Of a stretch of DNA of 64,000 nt, positions 34,938 through 44,376 are shown one piece after another. Position numbers and translations under genes: made by a program. Position 1 is the stretch's first letter. Each line of letters starts with the position of its first letter. The stretch lies in assembly GCF_900113735.1 (NCBI RefSeq), contig NZ_FOQM01000003.1:372001-436000 (forward strand), written 5' to 3'. Source of the stretch: Bradyrhizobium sp. Gha. GTDB lineage: Bacteria; Pseudomonadota; Alphaproteobacteria; Rhizobiales; Xanthobacteraceae. The notes beneath the pieces were generated by a model. That model ran no database searches and was not told where the DNA came from. It saw only the letters and a program-made list of their open reading frames with translations.

Positions 34938-37142
34938 ATGGCAGCCGAAGCCGCAACCAAGATCAAATCCGTGCCGCAGACGATGGAGCCCGTCGCGGAA
35001 CAGCCGTTCTACATTCCGATGACCGGTCCCGCCGCGCGACCGCGGCGGTCGCTCAAGCACGACGACACCTTCATCGTGCTGGACAGTCATGGAGACATCG
35101 GCGCCTCCGCCGGCGGCCCGGATGGCCTTTTCAACCACGACACGCGCTATCTGGCACGGCTGGAGCTCGTGCTCGACGATCTCCAGCCGTTGCTGCTCGG
35201 GTCGAACCTGCGCGACGACAATTCGGGATTGACCGTCGATCTCACCAACCCTGATATTTATCGCGACGGCCGGATCGTCCTGCAAAAAGATCTGCTGCAC
35301 ATCGTGCGCACGATCTTCCTGTGGCGCGGCACCGCCTATCAACGCATCGGGCTGCAGAACCACGGCGAGCAGACGGCAGCCTTCGAGCTGACGCTGCTGT
35401 TCGACAACGACTTTGCCGATCTGTTCGAAGTGCGCGGCGAGCGGCGGCCGCGCCGCGGCACCGGCACCAGCAAGCTGCTCGGGCCGACCGACGTGCTGTT
35501 CGAGTATCGTGGTCTCGACGATGCCGAACGCACCACCGGCTTGCATTTCGATCCGCGTCCGACGCGGCTTTCGGTCAATGCCGCGACCTGGCAGCTCGAG
35601 CTGGAGCCGCATGAGTCGAAATCGCTGTTCGTTGCGGTGTCCTGCAACCGCCCCGTCGGGGAGAAGCCGGCGCGCTTCTTCAGGGGACTGCTGGCGCATC
35701 GCCGCGAGATGCGGCAGTCCACGATCGGTACGGCCAGCATCGAGACCTCCAACAACATCTTCAACGAGGTGCTGTGCCAGGCCATGGCCGACCTCAACAT
35801 GCTGATGACCGAGACGCCGCAGGGGCGTTATCCCTATGCCGGCATTCCCTGGTACTCGACGACCTTCGGCCGCGATGGCCTGATCACCGCGCTGCAGATG
35901 CTGTGGGTCGATCCCCGCGTCGCCAAGGGTGTGCTGCGGCGGCTCGCGCATTTCCAGGCCAGGGCCGTCGATCCGTCAGCGGATGCGGCGCCGGGAAAGA
36001 TCCTGCACGAGATGCGCGGCGGCGAAATGGCCGCGCTGGGCGAAGTGCCGTTCTCGCAATATTACGGCAGCGTGGATTCCACGGCCCTGTTCGTCATGCT
36101 TGCCGGGCGTTATTTCGAGCGCACCGGCGACGAGAAGACGTTGGTCGAGCTATGGCCCGCGATCGAGGCGGGGCTCGCCTGGATCGATGGACCAGGCGAC
36201 CCCGACCGTGACGGCTTTGTCGAATACCAGCGCGCCACCGAAAAGGGCCTCGCCAACCAGGGCTGGAAGGATTCCTACGACGCGATCTTCCATGCCGACG
36301 GCAAGCTCGCCGAAGGCAATATCGCGCTCGCCGAAGTCCAGGGCTACGTCTACGCGGCCAAGCAACTCGCCGCGCGATGCGCACTGCGGCTCGGCAAGCC
36401 TGACATTGCCAGGAAGCTCGAGACGGAGGCCAAGGCGCTGGCAGAGCGGTTCGAGAAGGCGTTCTGGTGCGAGGAGCTCGGCACCTATGCGCTCGCGCTC
36501 GACGGCAGGAAGCAGCGGTGCGAGGTCCGGACCTCGAATGCCGGGCAGGTGCTGTTCAGCGGGATGATCCGCGAGGACCGCGCCCGTCTCGTTGCCGCCG
36601 ATCTCATGCAGCCGCACTTCTTCTCGGGCTGGGGCATTCGCACGGTCGCGCGCGGCGAGGTGCGCTACAATCCGATGTCGTATCATGACGGATCGGTCTG
36701 GCCGCACGACAACGCGCTGATCGCGCTTGGGCTTGCCCAATACGGACTCAAGCACTCGGTCGCGCATGTCTTCAAGGGCCTGTTCGACGCCGCGACCTAC
36801 ATGGATCTGCGCCGCCTGCCCGAACTGTTCTGCGGCTTCCGCCGCGAGAAACGGCGCGGTCCGACACTCTACCCGGTGGCCTGCGCGCCGCAGGCCTGGG
36901 CCAGCGCGACGCCGTTCACGCTTCTGGAGGCCGCGCTCGGCATCGAGTTCGACGTCGCGCGCTGCGAGATCCGGCTCCGCAATCCGCATCTGCCGGCATT
37001 CTTGAACGAGGTCATCTTGCGCGATCTGCGGCTGAGCGAGTCCAGCGTCGATTTGCGCGTCAGCCGCCATGGCCATGACGTGGCGCTGGAGGTGCTGCGT
37101 ACGCGCGGCCAGATCCAGGTGTCGATCGTGCTGGCGCGCTAG
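34938..37142 (+). CDS. Amylo-alpha-1,6-glucosidase-like protein (glycogen debranching family)
   Basis: A 734-residue protein; ATG at 34938 with GGGGAG upstream is preferred over the TTG at 34899. An N-terminal beta domain (residues ~60-270, with GLFNHDTRYLARLELVLD) is followed by an (alpha/alpha)6 barrel resembling the glucosidase part of debranching enzymes. Barrel segments include YAGIPWYSTTFGRDGLITAL, WPAIEAGLAWIDGPGDPDRD and MSYHDGSVWPHDNALIALGL. It presumably trims alpha-1,6 branches or a related glucan in the cytoplasm. No signal peptide is seen. Family members of this size are widespread in soil proteobacteria, but biochemical data are few. Confidence 0.82.
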   Translation: MAAEAATKIKSVPQTMEPVAEQPFYIPMTGPAARPRRSLKHDDTFIVLDSHGDIGASAGGPDGLFNHDTRYLARLELVLDDLQPLLLGSNLRDDNSGLTVDLTNPDIYRDGRIVLQKDLLHIVRTIFLWRGTAYQRIGLQNHGEQTAAFELTLLFDNDFADLFEVRGERRPRRGTGTSKLLGPTDVLFEYRGLDDAERTTGLHFDPRPTRLSVNAATWQLELEPHESKSLFVAVSCNRPVGEKPARFFRGLLAHRREMRQSTIGTASIETSNNIFNEVLCQAMADLNMLMTETPQGRYPYAGIPWYSTTFGRDGLITALQMLWVDPRVAKGVLRRLAHFQARAVDPSADAAPGKILHEMRGGEMAALGEVPFSQYYGSVDSTALFVMLAGRYFERTGDEKTLVELWPAIEAGLAWIDGPGDPDRDGFVEYQRATEKGLANQGWKDSYDAIFHADGKLAEGNIALAEVQGYVYAAKQLAARCALRLGKPDIARKLETEAKALAERFEKAFWCEELGTYALALDGRKQRCEVRTSNAGQVLFSGMIREDRARLVAADLMQPHFFSGWGIRTVARGEVRYNPMSYHDGSVWPHDNALIALGLAQYGLKHSVAHVFKGLFDAATYMDLRRLPELFCGFRREKRRGPTLYPVACAPQAWASATPFTLLEAALGIEFDVARCEIRLRNPHLPAFLNEVILRDLRLSESSVDLRVSRHGHDVALEVLRTRGQIQVSIVLAR

Positions 37143-37165
37143 CGGCGCGCCGCGAGGAGGAGGTC

Positions 37166-37687
37166 ATGCGTACCGCCGGGTGGTTGGCTTTGAGCGCGGC
37201 GATGGTCGCGGGATCGACAGTTACGGTATCGCGGGCCGCCGAGGAGCCGCCTGCGGCCACAAGCGAGGCGAAGGCGCCGACGCCAGTGCAGCCGCCTGCC
37301 TCGGTCGTGCCGGTGACGCCGAAGGATGCCGCGCCGCCGCCGTCCGTGACCATCATTGGCGCCAGCGATGCCCACGGCGTGCTTGGCCGCGACGTGCGCA
37401 GCGCGGCGGACGAGGACATGGGACGCATCGTCGACGTCATCGTCGATCGCGAGGGGCATGTCCGTGCCGCCGTGATCGATTTCGGCGGCTTCCTCGGCGT
37501 CGGCAGTCGCAAGATCGTGGTCGACTGGAATGCGCTCCGTTTCGGCAAGATAGCCAACAAGAAGGACAGCATCACGCTGGAATTGACCAAGGCCCAGGTC
37601 GCGGCCGCGCCGGAGTACAAGGAAGACACGCCGATGGTCGTGCTAGGGGCGTCCGGCAGTCTTCAACCGCTGCAAGCCATCCAGTGA
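37166..37687 (+). CDS. Exported PRC-barrel domain protein
   Basis: A 173-residue protein with GAGGAGG before the ATG. A Sec signal peptide (MRTAGWLALSAAMVAGSTVT, ending near SRA) and a Pro/Ala-rich linker (residues ~26-60) lead to a PRC-barrel: LGRDVRSAADEDMGRIVDVI, then RAAVIDFGGFLGVGSRKIVV. Such periplasmic PRC-barrels are common in Bradyrhizobium and often linked to stress or redox; their roles are unknown. It follows the debranching enzyme by 23 bases and precedes the MFS pump by 22, implying one operon. Confidence 0.82.
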   Translation: MRTAGWLALSAAMVAGSTVTVSRAAEEPPAATSEAKAPTPVQPPASVVPVTPKDAAPPPSVTIIGASDAHGVLGRDVRSAADEDMGRIVDVIVDREGHVRAAVIDFGGFLGVGSRKIVVDWNALRFGKIANKKDSITLELTKAQVAAAPEYKEDTPMVVLGASGSLQPLQAIQ

Positions 37688-37709
37688 GGAGGGGGAGGGC
37701 TGACCGCCT

Positions 37710-39020
37710 GTGCTCTTGTCGAGAAAGCCTGATCATGAAAAGCACCAGGGACGCGTTGAACAGGACAACGTCGCCGCGGCCGTGCTTGCGGGCATTCCGG
37801 CGCCGTCCCGCCGGAGTCTCCGCGGCCTAGACTGGTTCATCTTCTTTCTCGCCGATGTGCAGACCGGCTTCGGCCCCTTCATTGCGGTCTATCTGACCAC
37901 GCAGAAATGGACCCAGGTCGAGATCGGACTCGTGCTCTCGATCGGCGGCATCGTCGGGCTGATCGGGCAGATGCCAGGCGGGGCGATCATCGACGCTGCG
38001 AAATCCGAGCGGCTGGTCGCAGGTCTCGCGATCGTGACCATCGGCTGCTGCGCGCTCGCTTATGCGGCGATGCCGATCTTCCCCGTCGTGGTGACCGCAG
38101 CCGCGCTGCATGCGGCGGCGAGTTGCGTGCTGGGGCCGGCGATTGCGGCGATCAGCCTGGGCCTGGTCGGCCCGCTCGCGATCGGTGAGAGGCTCGGCCG
38201 CAATGCGCGCTTCGCCTCGCTCGGAAACGGCGTCGCGGCCGCGGTCATGGGCACCGCCGGCTATCTGCTCTCGAGCCGTTCGGTGTTCCTGGTCACCTTC
38301 GTGCTCGCGATCCCGACCCTGATCGCGCTGTCGCGCATCCGCGAGGAGGAGGTCGACGTCGCCCGTTGTCACGGCGAGATGCCGCGCGAGGCGCCTATTC
38401 CCGGCGACACCAATGTCTGGCATCTGGTCAGACAGCGGCCGCTCATCGTCTTTGCGCTCAGCGTTCTGCTACTGCAGCTTGCCAACGCCTCGATGATGCC
38501 GCTGATGGCAAGCGCGGTGACGGCGCGGTCGAGCCAGTGGGCGACGGTGCTGGTCGCTTTCTGCATCGTCGTGCCCCAGGCGATCGTGGCGCTGCTGTCA
38601 CCGTCGGTCGGGCGTAAGGCCCAGCTCTGGGGTCGGCGGCCGCTGCTGCTGATCGGGCTCGGCGCGCTGACGATCCGCGGCCTGCTGTTCGCGACGGTGC
38701 GCGATCCGTATCTGCTGGTGCTGGTGCAGGTGTTCGACGGGTTCACGGCCGCCGTGTTCGCGGTGATGATACCGCTCGTCGTGGCTGATATCGCCTTCGG
38801 CAGCGGGCACTTCAATCTGGCGCAGGGCATCGTGGGCACGGCGACCGGCATCGGTGCGTCATTGAGCACCGCGCTCGGCGGCTATGTCAGCGACAAGTTC
38901 GGCAATGCCACCGCCTTCTTGGGGCTGGCGGGCATCGCAGCCGCCGGGCTTTTGCTGATCCTTTTCGTCATGCCGGAGACGCGGCGCATGGGTATCGCGA
39001 CAAAAGAAATGGCCGGCTGA
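37710..39020 (+). CDS. MFS transporter
   Basis: A 436-residue 12-helix carrier, starting at a GTG at 37710 in the 22-base gap after the PRC-barrel gene. The first 35 residues are hydrophilic. Helices begin at LDWFIFFLADVQTGFGPFIA. The loop 2-3 region GLIGQMPGGAIIDAAKSERL resembles the MFS A-motif. It looks like the drug-efflux or metabolite-exporter type. The operon partners suggest an envelope or carbohydrate role but do not define the substrate. Confidence 0.8.
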   Translation: MLLSRKPDHEKHQGRVEQDNVAAAVLAGIPAPSRRSLRGLDWFIFFLADVQTGFGPFIAVYLTTQKWTQVEIGLVLSIGGIVGLIGQMPGGAIIDAAKSERLVAGLAIVTIGCCALAYAAMPIFPVVVTAAALHAAASCVLGPAIAAISLGLVGPLAIGERLGRNARFASLGNGVAAAVMGTAGYLLSSRSVFLVTFVLAIPTLIALSRIREEEVDVARCHGEMPREAPIPGDTNVWHLVRQRPLIVFALSVLLLQLANASMMPLMASAVTARSSQWATVLVAFCIVVPQAIVALLSPSVGRKAQLWGRRPLLLIGLGALTIRGLLFATVRDPYLLVLVQVFDGFTAAVFAVMIPLVVADIAFGSGHFNLAQGIVGTATGIGASLSTALGGYVSDKFGNATAFLGLAGIAAAGLLLILFVMPETRRMGIATKEMAG

Positions 39021-39178
39021 GCCAGGTCAGCCGGCGCCGGTCTCACCTAACGCATCCTCGGTTCCGTAGCTTTCTGCACCCCCTCCCGGACGATGTCTGC
39101 TGGACGGCCGATCCTCCTCCGGCGTAACAATGCCCGAGGATCTTGCGTAAGGCTCTCAGGAGCAGGAGTGCGACAGGC

Positions 39179-40321
39179 ATGCAGGCAAATGCCGGGGTGG
39201 GCAGGCCCAACAACCTGCCCGGCCAGATCGTCCTGGTGCTGCAAGGCGGCGGCGCGCTCGGCGCCTATCAGGCGGGCGTCTACCAGGCCCTGCACGAGGC
39301 CGGCATCGAGCCCGACTGGGTGATCGGCACCTCCATCGGCGCCATCAATGCGAGCCTGATCGCAGGCAATACGCCCGGACATCGGCTCGCGCGCCTGAGG
39401 GAATTCTGGAAACGGATGGAGCAGAGGCCGGCCTGGCTCTTGCCGACAGGCATTCCCGGTCTCGACGACATGCTTGCATGCTGGTCGACCATCGCCCACG
39501 GCATTGCCGGCTTCTTCCAACCCAATCCGCTGGCGCATGCCGGCTGGTCCTTCCCGCTCGGGGCCGATCGCGCAGGCTATTATTCGACGGCGCCGCTGGA
39601 GAGCACGCTGCGCGAGCTCGTCGATTTCGGCCTCGCCAATTGCGGCGCGCCGCGCCTGACGGTTGGTGCTGCGCATGTCGGCTCCAGCCGGATGCGTTAT
39701 TTCGACAGCCGAGATGGCGAGCTGACGGTGAAGCACGTGATGGCCTCGGGCGCGCTGCCGCCGGCCTTTCCGGCGGTGCGTATCGATGGCGAGCTCTATT
39801 GGGATGGCGGCATCCTGTCGAACTCACCGACGGAAGCCGTGTTCGACGACAATCCGCGCAGGGATTCGCTGATCTTCTCGGTGCATCTGTGGAATCCCGC
39901 CGGCGCCGAGCCGACCACGATGGGAGAGGTGCTGACCCGCCACAAGGACGTGCAATATTCCAGCCGGATTGCAAGCCAGATCGAGCGCCAGCAGCAGGCT
40001 CATCGGCTGCGCCACGTCATCAACCAGCTTGCGGCGCGGTTGCCCGAGGGCGAGCGCAATGATCCCGCGGTGAGGGAGTTGATCGGCTATGGCTGTTCGA
40101 CGCGCATGCATGTGGTCCGAATGCTGGCCCCGCAGCTCGACCGCGAGACCCACACCAAGGACATCGACTTCAGCCCGTCCGGCATCATGCAGCGCTGGGA
40201 CGCCGGCTACGCGCATACGAGGTCGGTGCTGGCGCGCGCGCCGTGGATCGGCGAATTCGATCCGCTGTCGGGCGTGGTGCTGCACGAGTACATCGACGAG
40301 ATGAAGCTGGCCGCGGAATAG
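39179..40321 (+). CDS. Patatin-like phospholipase with C-terminal DUF3734
   Basis: About 380 residues from the ATG at 39179. The patatin fold shows the oxyanion loop QGGGALGAYQAGVYQAL, the nucleophile GTSIGAINASL (GxSxG) and the catalytic Asp in YWDGGILSN. The C-terminal ~110 residues (EVLTRHKDVQYSSRIASQIE onward) match the DUF3734 extension. This is a Ser-Asp-dyad lipid acyl hydrolase, probably cytoplasmic or membrane-associated. In several bacteria the same extended family sits with 3-hydroxybutyrate or polyhydroxyalkanoate genes, but no such genes are seen here. Confidence 0.88.
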   Translation: MQANAGVGRPNNLPGQIVLVLQGGGALGAYQAGVYQALHEAGIEPDWVIGTSIGAINASLIAGNTPGHRLARLREFWKRMEQRPAWLLPTGIPGLDDMLACWSTIAHGIAGFFQPNPLAHAGWSFPLGADRAGYYSTAPLESTLRELVDFGLANCGAPRLTVGAAHVGSSRMRYFDSRDGELTVKHVMASGALPPAFPAVRIDGELYWDGGILSNSPTEAVFDDNPRRDSLIFSVHLWNPAGAEPTTMGEVLTRHKDVQYSSRIASQIERQQQAHRLRHVINQLAARLPEGERNDPAVRELIGYGCSTRMHVVRMLAPQLDRETHTKDIDFSPSGIMQRWDAGYAHTRSVLARAPWIGEFDPLSGVVLHEYIDEMKLAAE

Positions 40322-40391
40322 CGTCCGCTTCATTGAATTGCCAAGGCCTTGCGGATCGTCGGGGCCGATCCGCCGTGGAGAGACTCTGCAA

Positions 40392-41342
40392 GTGGTATCC
40401 GCGAACGATCTGGAAGCGGCTCTCGATCAGGTCTGCGCTCATGCGGCAGGGCCGCTGCCGGGCGTGTTCGGTCCCGACACGGTGACCTGGCGGATCGATC
40501 GGGAGGCCGTGATCTTCCTCGGCGCCGGTCGTGCGCTGCTGCTGCAACTCGCGCATCCCTGGGTCGCCGCTGCCATCACCGAGCATTCCAAGACCTTTGC
40601 CGATCCGATCGGCCGCTTCCATCGCACCTTCGACATCGTCTTCGCCATGGTGTTCGGTTCGCTCGATCGGGCCATGCTGTCGTCGCGGCAGTTGCACCGG
40701 CGCCACGCCATGATAGTCGGCGAGATTCCGGAGACTGTTGGCCCATTCGCGGCCGGCTCGCGTTACTGCGCCAACAACATCCCGTCGCTGCGCTGGGTTC
40801 ACGCAACGCTGGTCGAGACCGCGCTGATGGCGCACGATCTGGTCCTGCCGCCGTTCACGGCCGAGGAGCGCGAGCGCTACTGGATCGAGAGCCGGACGTT
40901 TGGCGCCTTGTTCGGATTGACGCCGAATGATCTGCCCGCCGACTGGTCCGGCTTCGCAGCGTACACCGCAGCGATGACGCAGTCGGACACGCTGACCGTC
41001 AGCCCGGCCGCGCGCGAGATCGCCGCGCAGATTTTTGGCGGCGCGCGACCGTGGCTGCGGCCGCCGCGATGGTACCGCGCGCTGACTGCAAGCCTCTTGC
41101 CGGAACGCCTGCGAGCGGGTTTTGGATTTGAACTCGACGCGTGCGACAAGAGGGCAGCCGACAACGCGCTGCGATGGATCAAGCGTGTCTATCCGAAATT
41201 GCCGGATCGGCTGCGTTACGTCGGCCCCTACCAGGAAGCGCTGGCGCGGCTACGCGGCGAGCCGCGTCCAGACTGGATGACACGTTGCCTGAACCGCGCC
41301 TGGATCGGCCGGCCGCAAATGGATCAGCGCGGGAACGGGTGA
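40392..41342 (+). CDS. DUF2236 / oxygenase MpaB-family protein
   Basis: About 316 residues. A GTG at 40392 with GGAGAG upstream is chosen over a TTG at 40338. The hallmark of the family is LLLQLAHPWVAAAITEHSKT, followed by RFHRTFDIVFAMVFGS, RRHAMIVGEI and RWVHATLVETALM. The conserved His residues in these motifs bind haem b in characterised members (rubber oxygenase Lcp, MpaB). It might therefore be a haem-dependent oxygenase, although most members are uncharacterised. It starts 70 bases after the patatin gene and may be cotranscribed with it. Confidence 0.8.
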   Translation: MVSANDLEAALDQVCAHAAGPLPGVFGPDTVTWRIDREAVIFLGAGRALLLQLAHPWVAAAITEHSKTFADPIGRFHRTFDIVFAMVFGSLDRAMLSSRQLHRRHAMIVGEIPETVGPFAAGSRYCANNIPSLRWVHATLVETALMAHDLVLPPFTAEERERYWIESRTFGALFGLTPNDLPADWSGFAAYTAAMTQSDTLTVSPAAREIAAQIFGGARPWLRPPRWYRALTASLLPERLRAGFGFELDACDKRAADNALRWIKRVYPKLPDRLRYVGPYQEALARLRGEPRPDWMTRCLNRAWIGRPQMDQRGNG

Positions 41343-41365
41343 GGTTCGAGACAGTGCTTCCACAT

Positions 41366-41482
41366 CGTCATTGCGAGGAGCCCGCGACAAAATTGCGAAC
41401 GCAATTTTGCGCTGGCGACGAAGCAATCCAGGCTGCCTCTGCGGAGGGGTTTCTGGATTGCTTCGCTTCGCTCGCAATGACG
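41366..41482. repeat. Palindromic interspersed repeat, copy 2, with a nested insert
   Basis: Outer arms CGTCATTGCGAGG (from 41366) and CGCAATGACG (to 41482) with internal GAAGCAATCCAG and CTGGATTGCTTCG match the copies at 4859 and 45463. This copy is about 30 bases longer. The extra part holds its own small palindrome, AAAATTGC-GAAC-GCAATTTT (near 41390-41409). It lies between convergent genes. Confidence 0.8.
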
Positions 41483-41511
41483 GAGTCTGAGGCACGGATC
41501 TCGTCCCAGCC

Positions 41512-42927
41512 TCACGCCGTCGACAGCTTCCGATACAGCTTGCTATAGCGTCCCGCCGAGATGCTCCACGAGAACGAGCGGCCCATGGCGCTGCGGCGCA
41601 TGCTGTCGAGTTGGTCCTGGGCCATGAAAGCCTCGAAGGCGCGGCGGACGCCGCCCAGGAAAGATTCGTGTGAGGGTTTTTTGAACAGGAAGCCGGTCTC
41701 GCCGTCGGTGATGGTTTCCGCCAGGCCACCGGTCTGGTGGCCGATCGGCAGCGAGCCGAAGCGCTGCGCATACATCTGGCTCAGGCCGCATGGCTCGAAG
41801 CGCGATGGCATCAGCGTAAAATCGCTCCCGGCAAAAATGCGGCGCGCGTGGGCGTCGTTGAAGCCGATAGTGACGCCGATCGCGTCGGGGCGGCGGCGAT
41901 GGGCCTCCACCAGCGCCTGCTCGAGGGCGGGCTCGCCGGAGCCGGTGACGACGATCTGCCCGCCGGCATCGACAATCTCGTCCGCGGCCGACAGCACGAG
42001 GTCGATGCCCTTCTGGTGCACGAGGCGCGCGACGATCGCGAACATCGGCCCGCGCGAGACAGCGAGCCCGAACTGCTTGCGCACATAATCGGCGTTGGCT
42101 TGCTTGCCGACCCAGTCGCCGGCGCCGAATTGCTGTGCGAGCTGGGCGCAGGAGCGCGGGTCCCAGCTCTCGTCGATGCCGTTGAGGATGCCGGTCAGTT
42201 CGGCCGCATCGGAGCGGACGCGCAGCAGGCCTTCGAGGCCGCAGCCGAATTCCGCCGTGGTGATCTCGCGGGCGTAGGTGCCGCTGACGGTGGTGAGGTG
42301 GGAGGCATAGACCAGCCCTGCCTTGAGGAAGGAGAGCTGGTCGTAGAACTCGACGCCGTCGATGTGGAATGAGCTTTCGGGGACGCCGATCCGGCGCAGC
42401 GACTCCTTCGGGAAGAGCCCCTGATAGGCGAGATTATGGATGGTCAGGATCGACGGCAGATTGCTGCCGCGCCAGGCGAGATAGGCCGGCACGAGCGAAG
42501 CCTGCCAGTCATTGGCATGGATCAGGTCTGCTGCCCAATTCTTGTCCAGCTTGCCCATGGCAAGCTCGGCGGCAGCCGAGGCAAAACGCGCGAAACGGAT
42601 ATCGTTATCGGGCCAGTCGCGCCCGGACTCGTCGCCGTAGGGGTTGCCGGGGCGGTCGTAGAGCTGTGAGCACAACAGCACATAGACCGGCATTCCGTCC
42701 TTGGTCGCGGCCCGGCCGAGCGAGCAGGCCGGCATCTCCGCAAACGCCGGACAACGGCCAACGACCTGAATATGCGTGAGTTGTTCGATGATGTCGCGAT
42801 AGCCGGGCAGCATGATCCGGATATCGGCGAAGGGGCGTAGCGCTCGGGGAAGGGCAGCAGATACGGCACCGAGCCCGCCGACGCGGACGAAGTCGTCCAT
42901 CTCTGTCGTGACGAATAAGACCCTCAA
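41512..42927 (-). CDS. glgA: Glycogen synthase (ADP-glucose type, GT5)
   Basis: A 471-residue GT-B enzyme elongating alpha-1,4-glucan from ADP-glucose. Family segments are MRVLFVTTEMDDFVRVGGLG, LIHANDWQASLVPAYL, LTIHNLAYQGLFP, HLTTVSGTYAREITT, NGIDESWDP and the acceptor-site motif LMPSRFEPCGLSQMYAQRFG. The N-terminal KxGGL element that contacts ADP-glucose in bacterial GlgA is RVGGL here, a Lys to Arg change. No glgB, glgC or glgP is adjacent, so this may be a second or specialised glucan synthase. Confidence 0.88.
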   Translation of the reverse strand: MRVLFVTTEMDDFVRVGGLGAVSAALPRALRPFADIRIMLPGYRDIIEQLTHIQVVGRCPAFAEMPACSLGRAATKDGMPVYVLLCSQLYDRPGNPYGDESGRDWPDNDIRFARFASAAAELAMGKLDKNWAADLIHANDWQASLVPAYLAWRGSNLPSILTIHNLAYQGLFPKESLRRIGVPESSFHIDGVEFYDQLSFLKAGLVYASHLTTVSGTYAREITTAEFGCGLEGLLRVRSDAAELTGILNGIDESWDPRSCAQLAQQFGAGDWVGKQANADYVRKQFGLAVSRGPMFAIVARLVHQKGIDLVLSAADEIVDAGGQIVVTGSGEPALEQALVEAHRRRPDAIGVTIGFNDAHARRIFAGSDFTLMPSRFEPCGLSQMYAQRFGSLPIGHQTGGLAETITDGETGFLFKKPSHESFLGGVRRAFEAFMAQDQLDSMRRSAMGRSFSWSISAGRYSKLYRKLSTA

Positions 42928-43114
42928 GAACGAATGCCCTCTGCTGATCCCGAATGCTGCTATGCAAGATCGGGTCCAGTTGCCCCTGGAAATCTCAAGC
43001 CCCCCACGAGACGCATCGGTTCGGTAAAGACTTTCCTACTCAGCCGCCGCCCTCTAGGGTCGGGCAACAACGACAGGGCACATCGATAGTTCCTACGGGG
43101 ACGCCAGGGGAGAC

Positions 43115-44293
43115 GTGGCCGGCATGCAGCCAGCAGATAAGCACGAGGGGACGACGACAAAGCCCTTTGCGGGCCTCAGGGTCCTGGATTTTTCGACCAC
43201 CATCGCCGGCCCCCACTGCGCGCGGATGCTCGCCGACATGGGCGCCGAGGTCATCAAGATCGAGACCGATGGCGGCGAGACGATGCGGACCCGGCCCCCG
43301 CTGCGTAACGGCTGCAGCACCGTCTTCGGCCAGCTGAATGTCGGCAAGAAGAGCGTCGTGCTCGATCTCAAGTCCGAGGACGGACGAGAGGCGGTGCGCC
43401 GGCTGGCGGCGACTTCAGACATCCTGGTTGAGAATTTTCGCCCGGGCGTGATGCGCCGCCTGCGGCTCGACTACGACAGCCTGCGTTCGGCCAACGAGAG
43501 GCTGATCTACTGCTCGATCTCCGGCTACGGCCAGAGCGGTCCGTCCGCCGAGCTGCCGGCCTATGCGCCGGTGATTCATGCGGCCTCCGGCTACGACATG
43601 GCGCATCTCGCCCACCAGCCCGGCCGTGACAGGCCGGACTATTGCGGCATCTACCATGCCGACGTCGTCACTGGCACATACGGCTTTGGCGCGATCGCCT
43701 CCGCGCTCTATCAGCGCACGGCGACCGGGCTCGGCCAGCACATCGACGTCTCCATGCTGGAATCGATGCTGACGCTGATGGTGATCGAATTGCAGAGCTC
43801 GCAATTCGCGGTAAAGCCGCCGCCGCGCCCGATGTTCGGCCCGACCGAGACCGCCAGCGGTTTTGTCATGATCACGGTCGCCAGCGAGAAGACGTTCCGG
43901 TCCCTGATGGGCGTGATCGGCCGGCCCGAATGGATCTCCGATCCACGCTTCTCTTCCTATGCCCCGCGGCGCGAGAACTGGGCCGACATGATGGACGGCG
44001 TCGAAGCGTGGTCGCGACAACTGTCGACCGACGCATGTCTTGTCGCCCTGAGCGCGGCCGGCGTGCCGGCCTCGGCCTATCGCACCATCAAGGAAGCCCT
44101 TGATGATCCGCAGCTCGCGCACCGGCAGGCACTCTCATCGGTGGAGGATGGAGGCGGCGCCTTCAGGGTGATCAATCTGCCATTCCGGATGACGGGAGCC
44201 GACACCACGCCAGGCAAGACCATGGCCGAGCTCGGCGAGCACACGCGCGCACTGCGCGAGGAGATCGGCCTCGGCGAGGCCGCGCCACTTTAA
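43115..44293 (+). CDS. CaiB/BaiF (type III) CoA-transferase
   Basis: A 392-residue enzyme starting at the GTG at 43115 behind AGGGGAG; an ATG at 43124 is an alternative. Typical family segments are GLRVLDFSTTIAGPHCARML, ADMGAEVIKIE, DILVENFRPGVMRRL and the catalytic Asp183 in YHADVVTGTYG. It moves CoA between carboxylic acids through an aspartyl-CoA thioester. Followed after 83 bases by an alcohol dehydrogenase gene on the same strand. Acid substrates are not predictable. Confidence 0.9.
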   Translation: MAGMQPADKHEGTTTKPFAGLRVLDFSTTIAGPHCARMLADMGAEVIKIETDGGETMRTRPPLRNGCSTVFGQLNVGKKSVVLDLKSEDGREAVRRLAATSDILVENFRPGVMRRLRLDYDSLRSANERLIYCSISGYGQSGPSAELPAYAPVIHAASGYDMAHLAHQPGRDRPDYCGIYHADVVTGTYGFGAIASALYQRTATGLGQHIDVSMLESMLTLMVIELQSSQFAVKPPPRPMFGPTETASGFVMITVASEKTFRSLMGVIGRPEWISDPRFSSYAPRRENWADMMDGVEAWSRQLSTDACLVALSAAGVPASAYRTIKEALDDPQLAHRQALSSVEDGGGAFRVINLPFRMTGADTTPGKTMAELGEHTRALREEIGLGEAAPL

Positions 44294-44376
44294 GCGACGC
44301 GGCTAGCGGGTTTGTCTCGTTCCGCCGGCCATGGCATGGTGGCAGCGATAACGAGAAGCATGCCGGGAGGATTCCA

